Shown here: piece by piece, positions 25,066 to 33,537 of the stretch
How positions within the stretch are numbered: position 1 is the stretch's first letter
How the letters are laid out: every line of letters begins with the position of its first letter
NCBI GenBank assembly: GCA_024710585.1
Contig: JANJUM010000189.1
Coordinates: 1-36,033 of the forward strand
DNA length: 36,033 bases
From: Desulforhopalus sp.
Lineage (GTDB): Bacteria > Desulfobacterota > Desulfobulbia > Desulfobulbales > Desulfocapsaceae
Direction of reading: 5' to 3'
Notes under the pieces: generated by a model
Seen by the model: only the letters and a program-made list of their open reading frames with translations
The model's database searches: none
What the model was told of the DNA's origin: nothing
Made by a program: the position numbers and the translations under genes

Positions 25066-27150
25066 ATGATCGATCCCTTAAAAAAAATCCTCGAGCCAAT
25101 CAAGGAACTGCAGACCATCCGCGGCATCGACCTGCCCATTGGCCTGGAGTATCTGCAACTGGTGGTGACCGGTCCGCCGGGGGCCGGCAAGTCCTATTAC
25201 ATCGAACAGATCCGTGGCTGGCCCAATGAGGGCTACCTCGACCTCACCCAGAAAAACTGGTGGAAGAACCAGACGCTCATGTTCCGCCCCCGCGAAGTCC
25301 ATCTCGGCCTGCCCTTTCGCGGCTTCTCCGAGGCGCTGACCGTCTTCGACAAGGAATACCTGCGCTGTCAGCCTCCCCCGGAGATCGACTTCCAGCGCGT
25401 CAAGATCCCCCCGGAGAAGCGTTTCTTCTTCCAGACCGATTGGCGCCACCGCTATATCTTCGAGTTTCTCATCCCCAGCGCCGCCACCATCTACGAGCAG
25501 CGCCTGGCGCGCCAGGACCAGGGTTATTTCCCGGTGGACGACAACCTCAGCCTGGAGATGGTGCGGCAGCAGGTGGCGGTCTACCGCGAAATGGCCCTCT
25601 ACCTGCACCGCGCCGGGCTCAACGTCTACGTGCGCAAGGGCATCGACCACCCGCCGATGATTATTGTCGAGAAAGGCGTCGCCAGCGTGCCGCGCTGGTC
25701 CCTCGACAGCAGCCCGCAGCGCCCCAGCCTGCGCACTCGCGCCGGCTGGCGCTGGCTCCTTCGCCACCACTACCCCATTCGCTGGCTGACCCTCGACACC
25801 ACTCCGCAGACCCTGCGCGAGCCTGGGCGCATCGCCCACGACGGCAAGAGCTTCGAACTGCACCTCGGCAGCACCCAGCTGCGTTTTCAGCCGGAGATCC
25901 CCATCGGCGGCAAGAAGGGCCGCAGCACCAAGAACTGGGTCATCCAGAGCCACCGTGGCTGTTCGGAGACCACCATGGGCGGCTTCCTGCGCATCCGCGT
26001 CGGCGAGACCATCGTCATCGGCCGCAGTCACAAGGAGTTCCGCCAGCTCTTCCAGCTCTCCGCCGACGTCGCTGAACGCCATATCAGCATCACCAACCGC
26101 CGTGGCGACCTCATCCTCTCGCCCCTCGCCGGGAGCAGCGATATCAGGGTGCAGCGCCTCGACGACCTCGACTACCGCGAACAGGTGGCGCGCGGCCGCC
26201 ACAAGGCCCTGCTCGCTATCGGCCGCCTCTACGGAGGGCCATTCAAGCCACTGCCGACCGACAAGGCGCTGGCCACCATTCGCGCCGTCAACAGCCTGAT
26301 GGAGGACGAGGCCTATCGCCCGAGAAACCATCAAGGCTCCCCCGGCGGCCTGCTCGAACTACCGGTGGAGGCCATCCCGGTAATCGTCGGCGACCTCCAC
26401 GCCCAGGTCGACAACCTCCTCAAGATCCTCAGCGAGAACTGCCTGCTCGACTGCCTGCGCAGCAAGACAGCCCTGCTCCTCTTCCTCGGCGATGCGGTGC
26501 ACTCCGAACAGTTTCACGAGATGGCCAGATTCGACAGCTCGATGCTCATTATGGACCTCATCTTCAGGCTGAAGCTGTCCTTTCCCGACGCCGTCTTTTA
26601 CCTGCGCGGCAACCATGACAGCTTCGATGCCGAGATCTCCAAGAACGGGGTGCTCCAGGGCGTCCTATGGCGGGAGGCGCTGCTCGGTCAGCGCGGCGCC
26701 GCCTATGTCGAGGAAATGCAAAGGTTCTACGACCTCCTCCCCTACGTCGCCGTCTCCGAGAATTTCATCGCCTGCCATGCCGGGCCGCCGCGCGAGGAAA
26801 TCAGCCGCGAGGACCTCATCAACCTCGCCGGCCACCCGGAGCTGGCGGCGGAACTGGTCAGCACGCGCATGAAGCGCCCGCACTTCCTCGCCGGGTACGG
26901 CAAAGGCGATGTCAAGCGGCTGCGTCGCTCGCTGCACCTCACTCCCAAGGCGCGGCTCATTGTCGGTCACACCCCCCTCGACCCCTTCGGCAGTTTCTGG
27001 CTGCACGCCGGGTCGATCAAGAACCACCATATCATCTACAGCGCCCACAATGACGGGCCAAGCGTCATCATCCGCACCGGCGATACCTTCAACCCCATTT
27101 CCTATCCTGCCGAGCCGCTCGGCGAGATCATCGGCGAACTGCTCGACTGA
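25066..27150 (+). CDS. P-loop NTPase / FHA-like / PPP-type metallophosphatase fusion protein
   Basis: This 694-residue protein has three parts. Residues 25-200 hold a P-loop NTPase/kinase-like domain with Walker A GPPGAGKS (36-43). Residues 300-370 look like an FHA-type phosphothreonine-binding fold: ETIVIGRS, then a spaced ERHISI (337-342) and GDLILSPLAGSSDIRV, though the Asn-Gly turn of a classical FHA domain is missing. Residues 435-690 form a PPP-family metallophosphatase with GDLHA (442-446), GDAVH (475-479), GNHD (515-518), CHAG (His571) and GHTP (634-637); the usual Arg after GDxVD is absent. Substrate and role are not known; reversible phosphorylation or RNA end repair are possible. 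The ATG has a weak Shine-Dalgarno. The DUF47 gene follows after 144 bp. The domains are confident except the FHA-like one. Confidence 0.8.
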   Translation: MIDPLKKILEPIKELQTIRGIDLPIGLEYLQLVVTGPPGAGKSYYIEQIRGWPNEGYLDLTQKNWWKNQTLMFRPREVHLGLPFRGFSEALTVFDKEYLRCQPPPEIDFQRVKIPPEKRFFFQTDWRHRYIFEFLIPSAATIYEQRLARQDQGYFPVDDNLSLEMVRQQVAVYREMALYLHRAGLNVYVRKGIDHPPMIIVEKGVASVPRWSLDSSPQRPSLRTRAGWRWLLRHHYPIRWLTLDTTPQTLREPGRIAHDGKSFELHLGSTQLRFQPEIPIGGKKGRSTKNWVIQSHRGCSETTMGGFLRIRVGETIVIGRSHKEFRQLFQLSADVAERHISITNRRGDLILSPLAGSSDIRVQRLDDLDYREQVARGRHKALLAIGRLYGGPFKPLPTDKALATIRAVNSLMEDEAYRPRNHQGSPGGLLELPVEAIPVIVGDLHAQVDNLLKILSENCLLDCLRSKTALLLFLGDAVHSEQFHEMARFDSSMLIMDLIFRLKLSFPDAVFYLRGNHDSFDAEISKNGVLQGVLWREALLGQRGAAYVEEMQRFYDLLPYVAVSENFIACHAGPPREEISREDLINLAGHPELAAELVSTRMKRPHFLAGYGKGDVKRLRRSLHLTPKARLIVGHTPLDPFGSFWLHAGSIKNHHIIYSAHNDGPSVIIRTGDTFNPISYPAEPLGEIIGELLD

Positions 27151-27202
27151 AACCGCCGCCTCCAAGGGAGCCCATATGTCTCCACAGCCACCGACAAAAA
27201 GA

Positions 27203-27228
27203 TTGACAATTTTCACCAATCCTTTAAT
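27203..27228 (+). promoter_or_regulatory. Possible promoter of the DUF47-pit genes
   Basis: TTGACA (27203-27208) is followed by TTTAAT (27223-27228), 5 of 6 for the -10 but only 14 bp away. Two TGACA elements (27204-27208 and 27228-27232), 24 bp apart, recall Pho-box half-sites, but the 11-bp spacing of a Pho box is not there. It separates the phosphate genes from the preceding phosphatase gene. Confidence 0.35.
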
Positions 27229-27294
27229 GACAGCGTAACATCGCGGGCGGCGCCCTGTGCCCGTCCACCACATACCCTCCCCAGGAGTCCTGCC

Positions 27295-27981
27295 ATGCCC
27301 CTTCGCTCGCCTCGACCCCTTTCCGGACTGTTCCGCGGTTCCCCCTTCAAGCCCATCCAGGAACACATGCGGGTGGTGTTCTCCTGCATCTGCCATATCC
27401 CGCCGCTGTTCGACGCCGTCTACCGCGAGGACAGGGCGCAGCTGGTCGACTTCGCCACACAGATCAAGGAGACCGAGACCGCCGCCGACAAGCTCAAGTC
27501 CACCTTCCGCCTCAACATGCCCAAATCGCTGTTTCTGCCGGTGGACCGCAAGGACCTGCTCAGCCTCATCGGCGATCAGGACAAGATCGCCGACACCACC
27601 GAGGACATCGCCAAGATCTTCCTCTTCCGCGACATGGTGGTGCCGGAAGGCATCAAGGAGCTGCTCGACGAACTGCTCGAGGGAACCATGGAGATCAGCG
27701 CCTCGGCGCGCGACATGATCGAGCAGCTCGACGAGTTGCTCGAGGTCGGCTTCGTCGGCCGTGAACTCGACAAGGTCAACGTCATGATCGCCGGCGTGCG
27801 CCGCAGCGAGCACAACATTGACGACATCGTCCACCGCCTGCGCGCCCGCCTTTTCGCCATCGAAAAGGAGCTCAACCCGGTGGACGCCATATTCTGGTAC
27901 AGAATCATCGACCTCGTCGGTCAGATCTCCGACCAGGCGGAAAACCTCGCCGACCGCCTGCTCCTCTTCCTTTCCAAATAA
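27295..27981 (+). CDS. DUF47 (PhoU-like) phosphate transport regulator
   Basis: The 228-residue protein is a DUF47/TIGR00153-type PhoU-like helical-bundle protein, which is usually encoded beside a Pit transporter, as here. Visible features are an acidic-basic helical body, HMRVVFSCICHIPPLFDAV, ETAADKLKSTFRLNMPKSLFLPVDRKDLLSLI, a DQDKIADTTEDIAK metal-type segment, and the C-terminal DLVGQISDQAENLADRLL. Members are thought to adjust PiT activity or bind divalent metal; the exact role is not settled. AGGAG lies 7 nt before the ATG. The pit gene begins 15 bp after the stop, so the two form an operon. Confidence 0.93.
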   Translation: MPLRSPRPLSGLFRGSPFKPIQEHMRVVFSCICHIPPLFDAVYREDRAQLVDFATQIKETETAADKLKSTFRLNMPKSLFLPVDRKDLLSLIGDQDKIADTTEDIAKIFLFRDMVVPEGIKELLDELLEGTMEISASARDMIEQLDELLEVGFVGRELDKVNVMIAGVRRSEHNIDDIVHRLRARLFAIEKELNPVDAIFWYRIIDLVGQISDQAENLADRLLLFLSK

Positions 27982-27996
27982 CCAAGGGGAATCTCG

Positions 27997-29262
27997 ATGG
28001 AAATTATCGCATCCTACGGCACCGTGTTCCTCGTCCTGGCGATCATCTTCGGCCTCTACATGACCTGGGGGGTGGGGGCCAACGACCTCGCCAACGCCAT
28101 GGGCACCTCGGTGGGAGCCGGCGCGGTCACCATGAAGCAGGCCATCTGCATCGCCATGATCTTCGAGTTCCTCGGCGCGGTGCTCGCCGGCGGCCATGTC
28201 ACCGAGACCATCAGGAAGGGCATCATCGACCCGACGCCGATCATCGACCGCCCCGAGGTGCTCGTCTACGGCATGCTCGCCGCCCTGCTCGCCTCGGCCA
28301 TCTGGCTGATGATCGCCTCCGCCAAGGGCTGGCCGGTCTCAACCACCCACTCCATCATCGGCGCCCTGGTGGGTTTCGCCGTCGTCGGCATCGGCCCGGA
28401 GGCGGTCAAGTGGCAAAGCCTGATCACGGTGGTAATGAGCTGGATCGTCTCGCCATTGGTGGGCGGCACCATCTCCTTTCTCCTCGTCATCTCCACCCGC
28501 AAGCTGATCTTCGATACCGCCAACCCCCTGCAGAACGCCAAGCGCTACGCCCCGGCCTATATCTTCCTCGTCGGCTTCACCATTTCCCTGGTCACCCTGT
28601 TCAAGGGGCTCGAGCATCTCCACCTCGAGCTCAACGCCCTGCAGAGCTTCGCCGCCGCCACCATGGTCGGTCTGCTCACCGCCCTCATCGGCTGGTCGCT
28701 GATCCGCAAGGTCAAGGACGACCCCGGCGCCAATCGCACTTTCGCCTTCGCCAGCGTCGAGAAGGTGTTCACGCCGATGATGCTCTTCACCGCCTGTTCC
28801 ATGGCCTTCGCCCACGGCTCCAACGACGTCGCCAACGGCATCGGCCCGCTGGCCGCCGTGTTCAGCATCGTCTCCTCTGGCGGCGAAGTGATGCAGAAGT
28901 CGGCCATCCCCCTGTGGATCCTGCTGCTTGGCGGCTTCGGCATCGTCCTCGGCCTGGTCACCCTCGGCTTCCAGGTCATGCAGACCATCGGCAAGCGCAT
29001 CACCGAGCTGACCCCCTCGCGCGGCTTCTGCGCCGAGCTGGCGGCGGCGATCACCGTGGTCATCGCCTCACGCACCGGCCTGCCCATTTCCACCACCCAC
29101 GTCCTCGTCGGAGCGGTGCTCGGCGTCGGCCTGGCCCGCGGCATCGGCGCGCTCGACCTGCGGGTGGTGCTCAATATCGTCATTTCCTGGGTGGTGACCC
29201 TGCCGGCCGGGGCGATCATGGCGATGTTCTTCTTCTTCACCCTCAAGGGCATCTTCGGCTGA
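27997..29262 (+). CDS. pit: PiT-family inorganic phosphate transporter
   Basis: PiT proteins take up phosphate, commonly as a metal-phosphate complex, coupled to H+ or Na+. The 421-residue protein has about ten hydrophobic segments and the two inverted-repeat signatures: GVGANDLANAMGTSVGAGAVT (near residue 26) and FAHGSNDVANGIGPLAAV (near 268). The helix with STTHSIIGALVGF and its counterpart STTHVLVGAVLG also mark the family. AAGGGG lies 7 nt before the ATG. It follows the DUF47 gene by 15 bp. The symbol pit is by family; the ion used and regulation are not shown by sequence. A GC-rich hairpin follows the stop. Confidence 0.94.
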   Translation: MEIIASYGTVFLVLAIIFGLYMTWGVGANDLANAMGTSVGAGAVTMKQAICIAMIFEFLGAVLAGGHVTETIRKGIIDPTPIIDRPEVLVYGMLAALLASAIWLMIASAKGWPVSTTHSIIGALVGFAVVGIGPEAVKWQSLITVVMSWIVSPLVGGTISFLLVISTRKLIFDTANPLQNAKRYAPAYIFLVGFTISLVTLFKGLEHLHLELNALQSFAAATMVGLLTALIGWSLIRKVKDDPGANRTFAFASVEKVFTPMMLFTACSMAFAHGSNDVANGIGPLAAVFSIVSSGGEVMQKSAIPLWILLLGGFGIVLGLVTLGFQVMQTIGKRITELTPSRGFCAELAAAITVVIASRTGLPISTTHVLVGAVLGVGLARGIGALDLRVVLNIVISWVVTLPAGAIMAMFFFFTLKGIFG

Positions 29263-29272
29263 TCCGTCACCT

Positions 29273-29304
29273 GTTGCGGCCCCGCCAATAGGGGGGGCCG
29301 CAAC
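29273..29304. terminator. GC-rich hairpin between convergent pit and the penicillin-binding-protein gene
   Basis: An 11-bp stem, GTTGCGGCCCC (29273-29283) with GGGGCCGCAAC (29294-29304), lies in the 51-bp gap between the two convergent genes. It has no T tract on either side, so it is only terminator-like and could act with other signals. It is too GC-rich and stable to be accidental. Confidence 0.55.
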
Positions 29305-29313
29305 ATCAACTTC

Positions 29314-31215
29314 CTAACGGGCGCTGACGGCGAGCATGAAATCCCGCCACACCGGTGCCGCCGCGGTGCCGCCGCTCTCCCCCGTGCCCATCGGCTCGTT
29401 GCCGTCGTTGCCAAGCCAGACCCCGGTGGTATGCCTGGTGTCGTAGCCGACGAACCAGGCGTCCTTGTAGTCGTCGGTGGTGCCGGTCTTACCGCCGGCC
29501 GCCCCCGGCACCTCGGCCACCGCCTTGCCGGTGCCGTCGGTGATCACCGACATCAGCATGTTGCGCATCTGCGCCAAAGAGGTGGGGGACAGCACCCGCT
29601 GCCGCTTACGGCCCGCCTCCGGTCGCAGCACCACGCCATCGGGAAGGACGATGCGGTCGATGAAGGACGGCTCGACATAGGTGCCATCACCGGCGAAAGG
29701 CAGATACGCGGCGGTCATCTGCAGCACGGTAACTTCGGCGGTGCCCAGGGCGAGGGTCAGGTTGTTGGGCAGCTTCGGCCCGAGACCGGCCCTGGTGGCC
29801 ATCTTCTGCACCTCTTTGACACCGACCAGCTGAATGAGCCGCACCGTGGCGGCATTGAGGGAGTGGGTCAGGGCATCGCCCAAAGTGGTCGGCCCGTGGT
29901 AAACGCCGCCATAGTTCTTTGGCGACCATGGGCTGCGCCCCACGCCGCTGATCGTCAAGGGGCTGTCGTCGATGGGCGAGTTGGCGCTCCAGCCCTGTTC
30001 CAGGGCGGTGGCGAAGACGAAGGGCTTGAAGGTCGAGCCGGCCGGACGCCGCGCCTGGGTGGCGCGGTCGAAGGGCGAGAGGCTGTAGGAGATGCCGCCG
30101 ACCGTCGCCAGCACCCGGCCGGTGGCAGTCTCGATGCACACCAACCCCCCCTGGAGGAAGGGGTCGACCTCCATGCCCCTCTTGATCTGCCGCGAGAAGC
30201 TCGCCCGGACCCCGCTGCGCACCGCTAACGCCGCCGCCTCCTGAAAGGAGGAGTCGAGATGGGTGTAGATCTTCGCCCCGGCGCTCTGCAGCGGTATGCC
30301 CAGAATGGCCCGTGCCCGCCGCTTGACCACTTCAAGATAGTGACCATTGTCGTCATTGGCCCTCTGGCTGCGACTGTTGAGGACGATCTCCGCCTGTGCC
30401 GCCGCCCTGGCTTCTGCTTCGCTGACGAAGCCCTCGGCGACCATACGCTCGAGGACGTATTTCTGCCTCTCCACCGCCCGCTCGAGGTGGTCGAAGAGGG
30501 AATAGCGGTTGGGCGCCTGGGGCAGGCCGGCGAGCAGGGCGCACTCGGCAAGGCTCAGCCTGGCGGCGCTCTTGCCGAAGTAGATTCGCGCCGCCGCCTC
30601 GACCCCATAGGCACCCTCGCCGAGGTAGATCTGGCTGAGGTAGATATGGAGAATCTCGTCCTTGGTCATCAGCTTGTCGATGCGCCAGGCGAGGATGGCC
30701 TCCTTGAACTTGCGGATATAGGTCTTTTCCGGGGTGAGCAGCAGCGACTTGATGACTTGCTGGGTGATGGTCGAGCCGCCCTGGCTGCGGGCCCCGGAGA
30801 GGATGTTGTTGATCGCCGCGCGCAGCACCGAGAAGAGATCGAGCCCGGGATGTTCGTAGTAGCGCCCATCCTCGGCGGCGATAAAGGCCTTCGGCAGCAG
30901 GGGAACCATGTTTTCGAGCGGCACGACGGTACGATCCTCGACGAAGACGCGGTCGACGATCTTGCCGGCGCCATCGTAGATGATCGTCGCCTGGGAAGGG
31001 CTGTAGCCGGCGACGGCGTCGATATCGGGGATCTTGAGGCTGTCGAGGAAGAAGAGCAGGCCACCGACGAAAAGGGTCTGCACGAGGCAGAGAATGAGCA
31101 GGAAGCCGTTGATGTGGCTCTCCCCGTAGACGCGGCGCGGATCCCTCGGGCCCGTCTCCCGAGCCCCCGGTTTTTCCTCCGCTGGTTTTGCCGATGACAG
31201 TGTCGCCTCGCTCAT
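29314..31215 (-). CDS. Class A penicillin-binding protein (PBP1A family)
   Basis: Class A PBPs join a GT51 glycosyltransferase to a transpeptidase and build peptidoglycan at the inner membrane. The 633-residue protein has a cytoplasmic tail, one transmembrane helix (about 36-58), GT51 motifs AAEDGRYYEHPG (catalytic Glu115) and GGSTITQQ (146-153), and then the transpeptidase with SxxK at Ser394-Lys397 (AGSTFKPF), SLN at 452-454 and KTG at 576-578. It is shorter than E. coli PBP1a because it lacks the inserted OB-like domain. The gene starts 95 bp from mutL, divergently, with no clear Shine-Dalgarno. A specific symbol (mrcA/pbpA) is not justified by sequence alone. Confidence 0.93.
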   Translation of the reverse strand: MSEATLSSAKPAEEKPGARETGPRDPRRVYGESHINGFLLILCLVQTLFVGGLLFFLDSLKIPDIDAVAGYSPSQATIIYDGAGKIVDRVFVEDRTVVPLENMVPLLPKAFIAAEDGRYYEHPGLDLFSVLRAAINNILSGARSQGGSTITQQVIKSLLLTPEKTYIRKFKEAILAWRIDKLMTKDEILHIYLSQIYLGEGAYGVEAAARIYFGKSAARLSLAECALLAGLPQAPNRYSLFDHLERAVERQKYVLERMVAEGFVSEAEARAAAQAEIVLNSRSQRANDDNGHYLEVVKRRARAILGIPLQSAGAKIYTHLDSSFQEAAALAVRSGVRASFSRQIKRGMEVDPFLQGGLVCIETATGRVLATVGGISYSLSPFDRATQARRPAGSTFKPFVFATALEQGWSANSPIDDSPLTISGVGRSPWSPKNYGGVYHGPTTLGDALTHSLNAATVRLIQLVGVKEVQKMATRAGLGPKLPNNLTLALGTAEVTVLQMTAAYLPFAGDGTYVEPSFIDRIVLPDGVVLRPEAGRKRQRVLSPTSLAQMRNMLMSVITDGTGKAVAEVPGAAGGKTGTTDDYKDAWFVGYDTRHTTGVWLGNDGNEPMGTGESGGTAAAPVWRDFMLAVSAR

Positions 31216-31310
31216 GGTAGTCTATCGCCCCTTGCTGGCCGCAGATCGCTCATCTCCGCCGGGCAGACTCTACCATCTGACCCGCAACTATCAACCCCAA
31301 AGTCGAGACC

Positions 31311-33410
31311 ATGGCCAAAATCCGTATTCTCCCGGAAAAACTCGCCAATCAGATCGCCGCCGGCGAGGTTATCGAACGCCCTGCCTCGGTGGTCAAGGAA
31401 CTGGTGGAAAACAGCCTCGACGCCGGGGCGGACCGCATCGAAGTGGAGATCGAGGGTGGCGGTACCCGCCTCATCCGCATCATTGACAATGGCTGCGGCA
31501 TGGACGAGGACGACCTCCTCCTCTGCCTCGAACGCCATGGCACCTCCAAACTCAGCGAAGCCGAGGGCCTGGCGGCGATTACCACCCTCGGTTTCCGCGG
31601 CGAGGCCATCCCCTCCATCGGTTCGGTGGCGCAGTTGACCATCTCCTCGCGAAGCTCGGCCAGTCCCTTCGGCACCAGGGTTGTGCTCGAATACGGCAAG
31701 CTGCTCAAGGTGCACGAGGTCGGCTGCCCCGTCGGCACCAACTGCGAGGTGCGCAACCTCTTCGGCAACACCCCGGCACGGCGCAAGTTCCTGCGCACCC
31801 TGCGCACCGAGCTGGGTCATATCGAGGAGGTGGTGAAGAACTTCTCTCTGACCGCCACGACGGTGACCTTCATCCTGCGCATCGACGGCCGCGAGGCGCT
31901 CTCCATGGGCCACGATCGCAGCCTCGAAAGCCGCCTGGCGCTGCTCCTCAGACACCAGGGGGCATTCATCCATGTCAACATGAAGAGCGGCCCCGGCTCT
32001 GTCGAGGGGCTCCTGCTGCCGCCTGAGACCCCGGGGGTTGGCGCTCTTGGCCTGCGCATCGCCGTCAACGGGCGCATCGTCCGTGACCGCACCATCGCCC
32101 ACGGGGTGGCCGAGGGCATGCGCAATTTCCTCATGAAGGGGCGTGCCCCCATCGGCCTGGTGCGCCTCGCCCTGCCCCTGGGCGATGTCGACGTCAACGT
32201 CCATCCGGCCAAGCATGAGGTGCGGTTCCGCAGCAGCCGCGAGGTGCACGAGTTGGTGCGGCAGGCGGTGGCCGAAGCCATGGCCAATTACCAGCGCACC
32301 CTGCGGCTGGCCATCTTCGGCGAGGGCCGGCGGGCGGAGCCATCGCCGCTGCCCCCTTCCCCGCAACCCTGGGGGGCTCAGGAGGAAAGTGGCGAAGAAG
32401 GTTTGCCTGGCGGACCCGAGAGCCTCGTGCCGCAGCCATCCATCCCCGAGGGGGACGATCTTGCGGCCATGGCCGAGCCGCCATCGTCCCAGGAGCCGCA
32501 GCCAGGCTACCATGGCCGCGCCGAGTTTCGCCCCATGGTGCAGGGGGCGGAGACAGGGCCAGATACCCGGCCACAGCGGCGTGGCCTCGCTCCCGGCAAA
32601 GCGGAGATCATGCCGGAGGGGGCCTTGCGCAAAGGCCACGACTATGCCAGCCAAAACCCGGCAGCCAGACCCTTCCCCGCCCAGCCGCCTCCCATCCTGA
32701 ACGCAGCCCGGCAAGACAAGCCCCTGACGAGTCCCGCAGCCCCGACCTCTTTCCCGGACCTCCTCGCCGACAGCGAGCCCCTGACGAGATCGAGGCCGCC
32801 GGCCACGTCCGACGCCCCCACCCAGCAGCGGCCACGCCAGCACCAGCTCCTCGTCATCGGCCAGTTCGACAACCTCTATATCTTCTGCCGCAGTGGCGAT
32901 GAACTGCTGGTCATCGACCAGCATGCCGCCCACGAGCGGCTGCTCTTCGAGAAGCTGCGCCGCCAATACGCCGCCGCCAGGGTGGCACGCCAGACGCTGA
33001 TGTTCCCGGTGTCGGTGCAGCTGTCGCTGCTGCAGTGCCGCCTGGTGGAAGAAAACCTCGACGTCATCGACAGGCTCGGCTTCACGGTGCGCGATTTCGG
33101 CGGCAACACCTACGTCGTCGCCGCCGTGCCGGCCCTGGCGGGCAGGGTGGAGCCGGGCGCACTCTTTCTCGACCTCCTCGAGCAATTTGGCGGCAAGGAC
33201 AGCGAGGGCGGCGGCCATCTCGACACCGTGCTCGCCTCCCTGGCCTGCAAGGCGGCGGTCAAGGCGGGTACCGCGCTCTCCGCGGCGGAAATCGACAGGC
33301 TGCTCGACGACATGGCCGCAGCCGACCTCTTCTCCCACTGCCCCCACGGCCGCCCGGTGGTCAAGCGCTTCTCCCGCGAGGATATCAAGCGCTGGTTCTA
33401 TCGCGGCTAA
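31311..33410 (+). CDS. mutL: DNA mismatch repair protein MutL
   Basis: MutL couples mismatch recognition by MutS to strand nicking. The 699-residue protein has the N-terminal GHKL ATPase: IAAGEVIERPASVVKELVEN, DNGCGM, RHGTSKL, TLGFRGEAIPSIGSV, and GNTPARRKFL. A Pro/Gly-rich linker at about 345-515 follows, then a C-terminal dimerisation/endonuclease domain with DQHAAHERLLFE (Asp536; the DQHA-x2-E-x4-E motif), SLACKAAVKAG, and CPHGRP (from Cys677). The endonuclease motif means this MutL can nick DNA itself, as in bacteria without MutH. It is divergent from the PBP gene and convergent with priA. The start ATG (MAKIRILPEKLANQI) is standard for the family. Confidence 0.97.
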   Translation: MAKIRILPEKLANQIAAGEVIERPASVVKELVENSLDAGADRIEVEIEGGGTRLIRIIDNGCGMDEDDLLLCLERHGTSKLSEAEGLAAITTLGFRGEAIPSIGSVAQLTISSRSSASPFGTRVVLEYGKLLKVHEVGCPVGTNCEVRNLFGNTPARRKFLRTLRTELGHIEEVVKNFSLTATTVTFILRIDGREALSMGHDRSLESRLALLLRHQGAFIHVNMKSGPGSVEGLLLPPETPGVGALGLRIAVNGRIVRDRTIAHGVAEGMRNFLMKGRAPIGLVRLALPLGDVDVNVHPAKHEVRFRSSREVHELVRQAVAEAMANYQRTLRLAIFGEGRRAEPSPLPPSPQPWGAQEESGEEGLPGGPESLVPQPSIPEGDDLAAMAEPPSSQEPQPGYHGRAEFRPMVQGAETGPDTRPQRRGLAPGKAEIMPEGALRKGHDYASQNPAARPFPAQPPPILNAARQDKPLTSPAAPTSFPDLLADSEPLTRSRPPATSDAPTQQRPRQHQLLVIGQFDNLYIFCRSGDELLVIDQHAAHERLLFEKLRRQYAAARVARQTLMFPVSVQLSLLQCRLVEENLDVIDRLGFTVRDFGGNTYVVAAVPALAGRVEPGALFLDLLEQFGGKDSEGGGHLDTVLASLACKAAVKAGTALSAAEIDRLLDDMAAADLFSHCPHGRPVVKRFSREDIKRWFYRG

Positions 33411-33537
33411 AAGGCGGGCGACGCCTCGCTGGCCCGTATCACCGCTCAGGCGCAAGAGCGCCGTGCGGCCTGGCGGGCAACGCTCCCATTCCCGCCATCC
33501 GCAGCGCTTTTCCCCCGCCCTGGTCCGGCAAAAAGGG

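Noticed and set aside
27203-27232. Pho box upstream of the DUF47-pit operon
   Set aside because: Two TGACA half-sites are present but 24 bp apart, not in the 11-bp phased repeats of a PhoB box.
31212-33455. 747-codon open frame on the minus strand across all of mutL, and similar long frames opposite topB (14235-16373), thrC (16861-18432) and the glutamate synthase genes (20379-22184)
   Set aside because: These are antisense frames kept open by high-GC codon use. They have no family motifs, and the overlapping genes carry clear motifs throughout.
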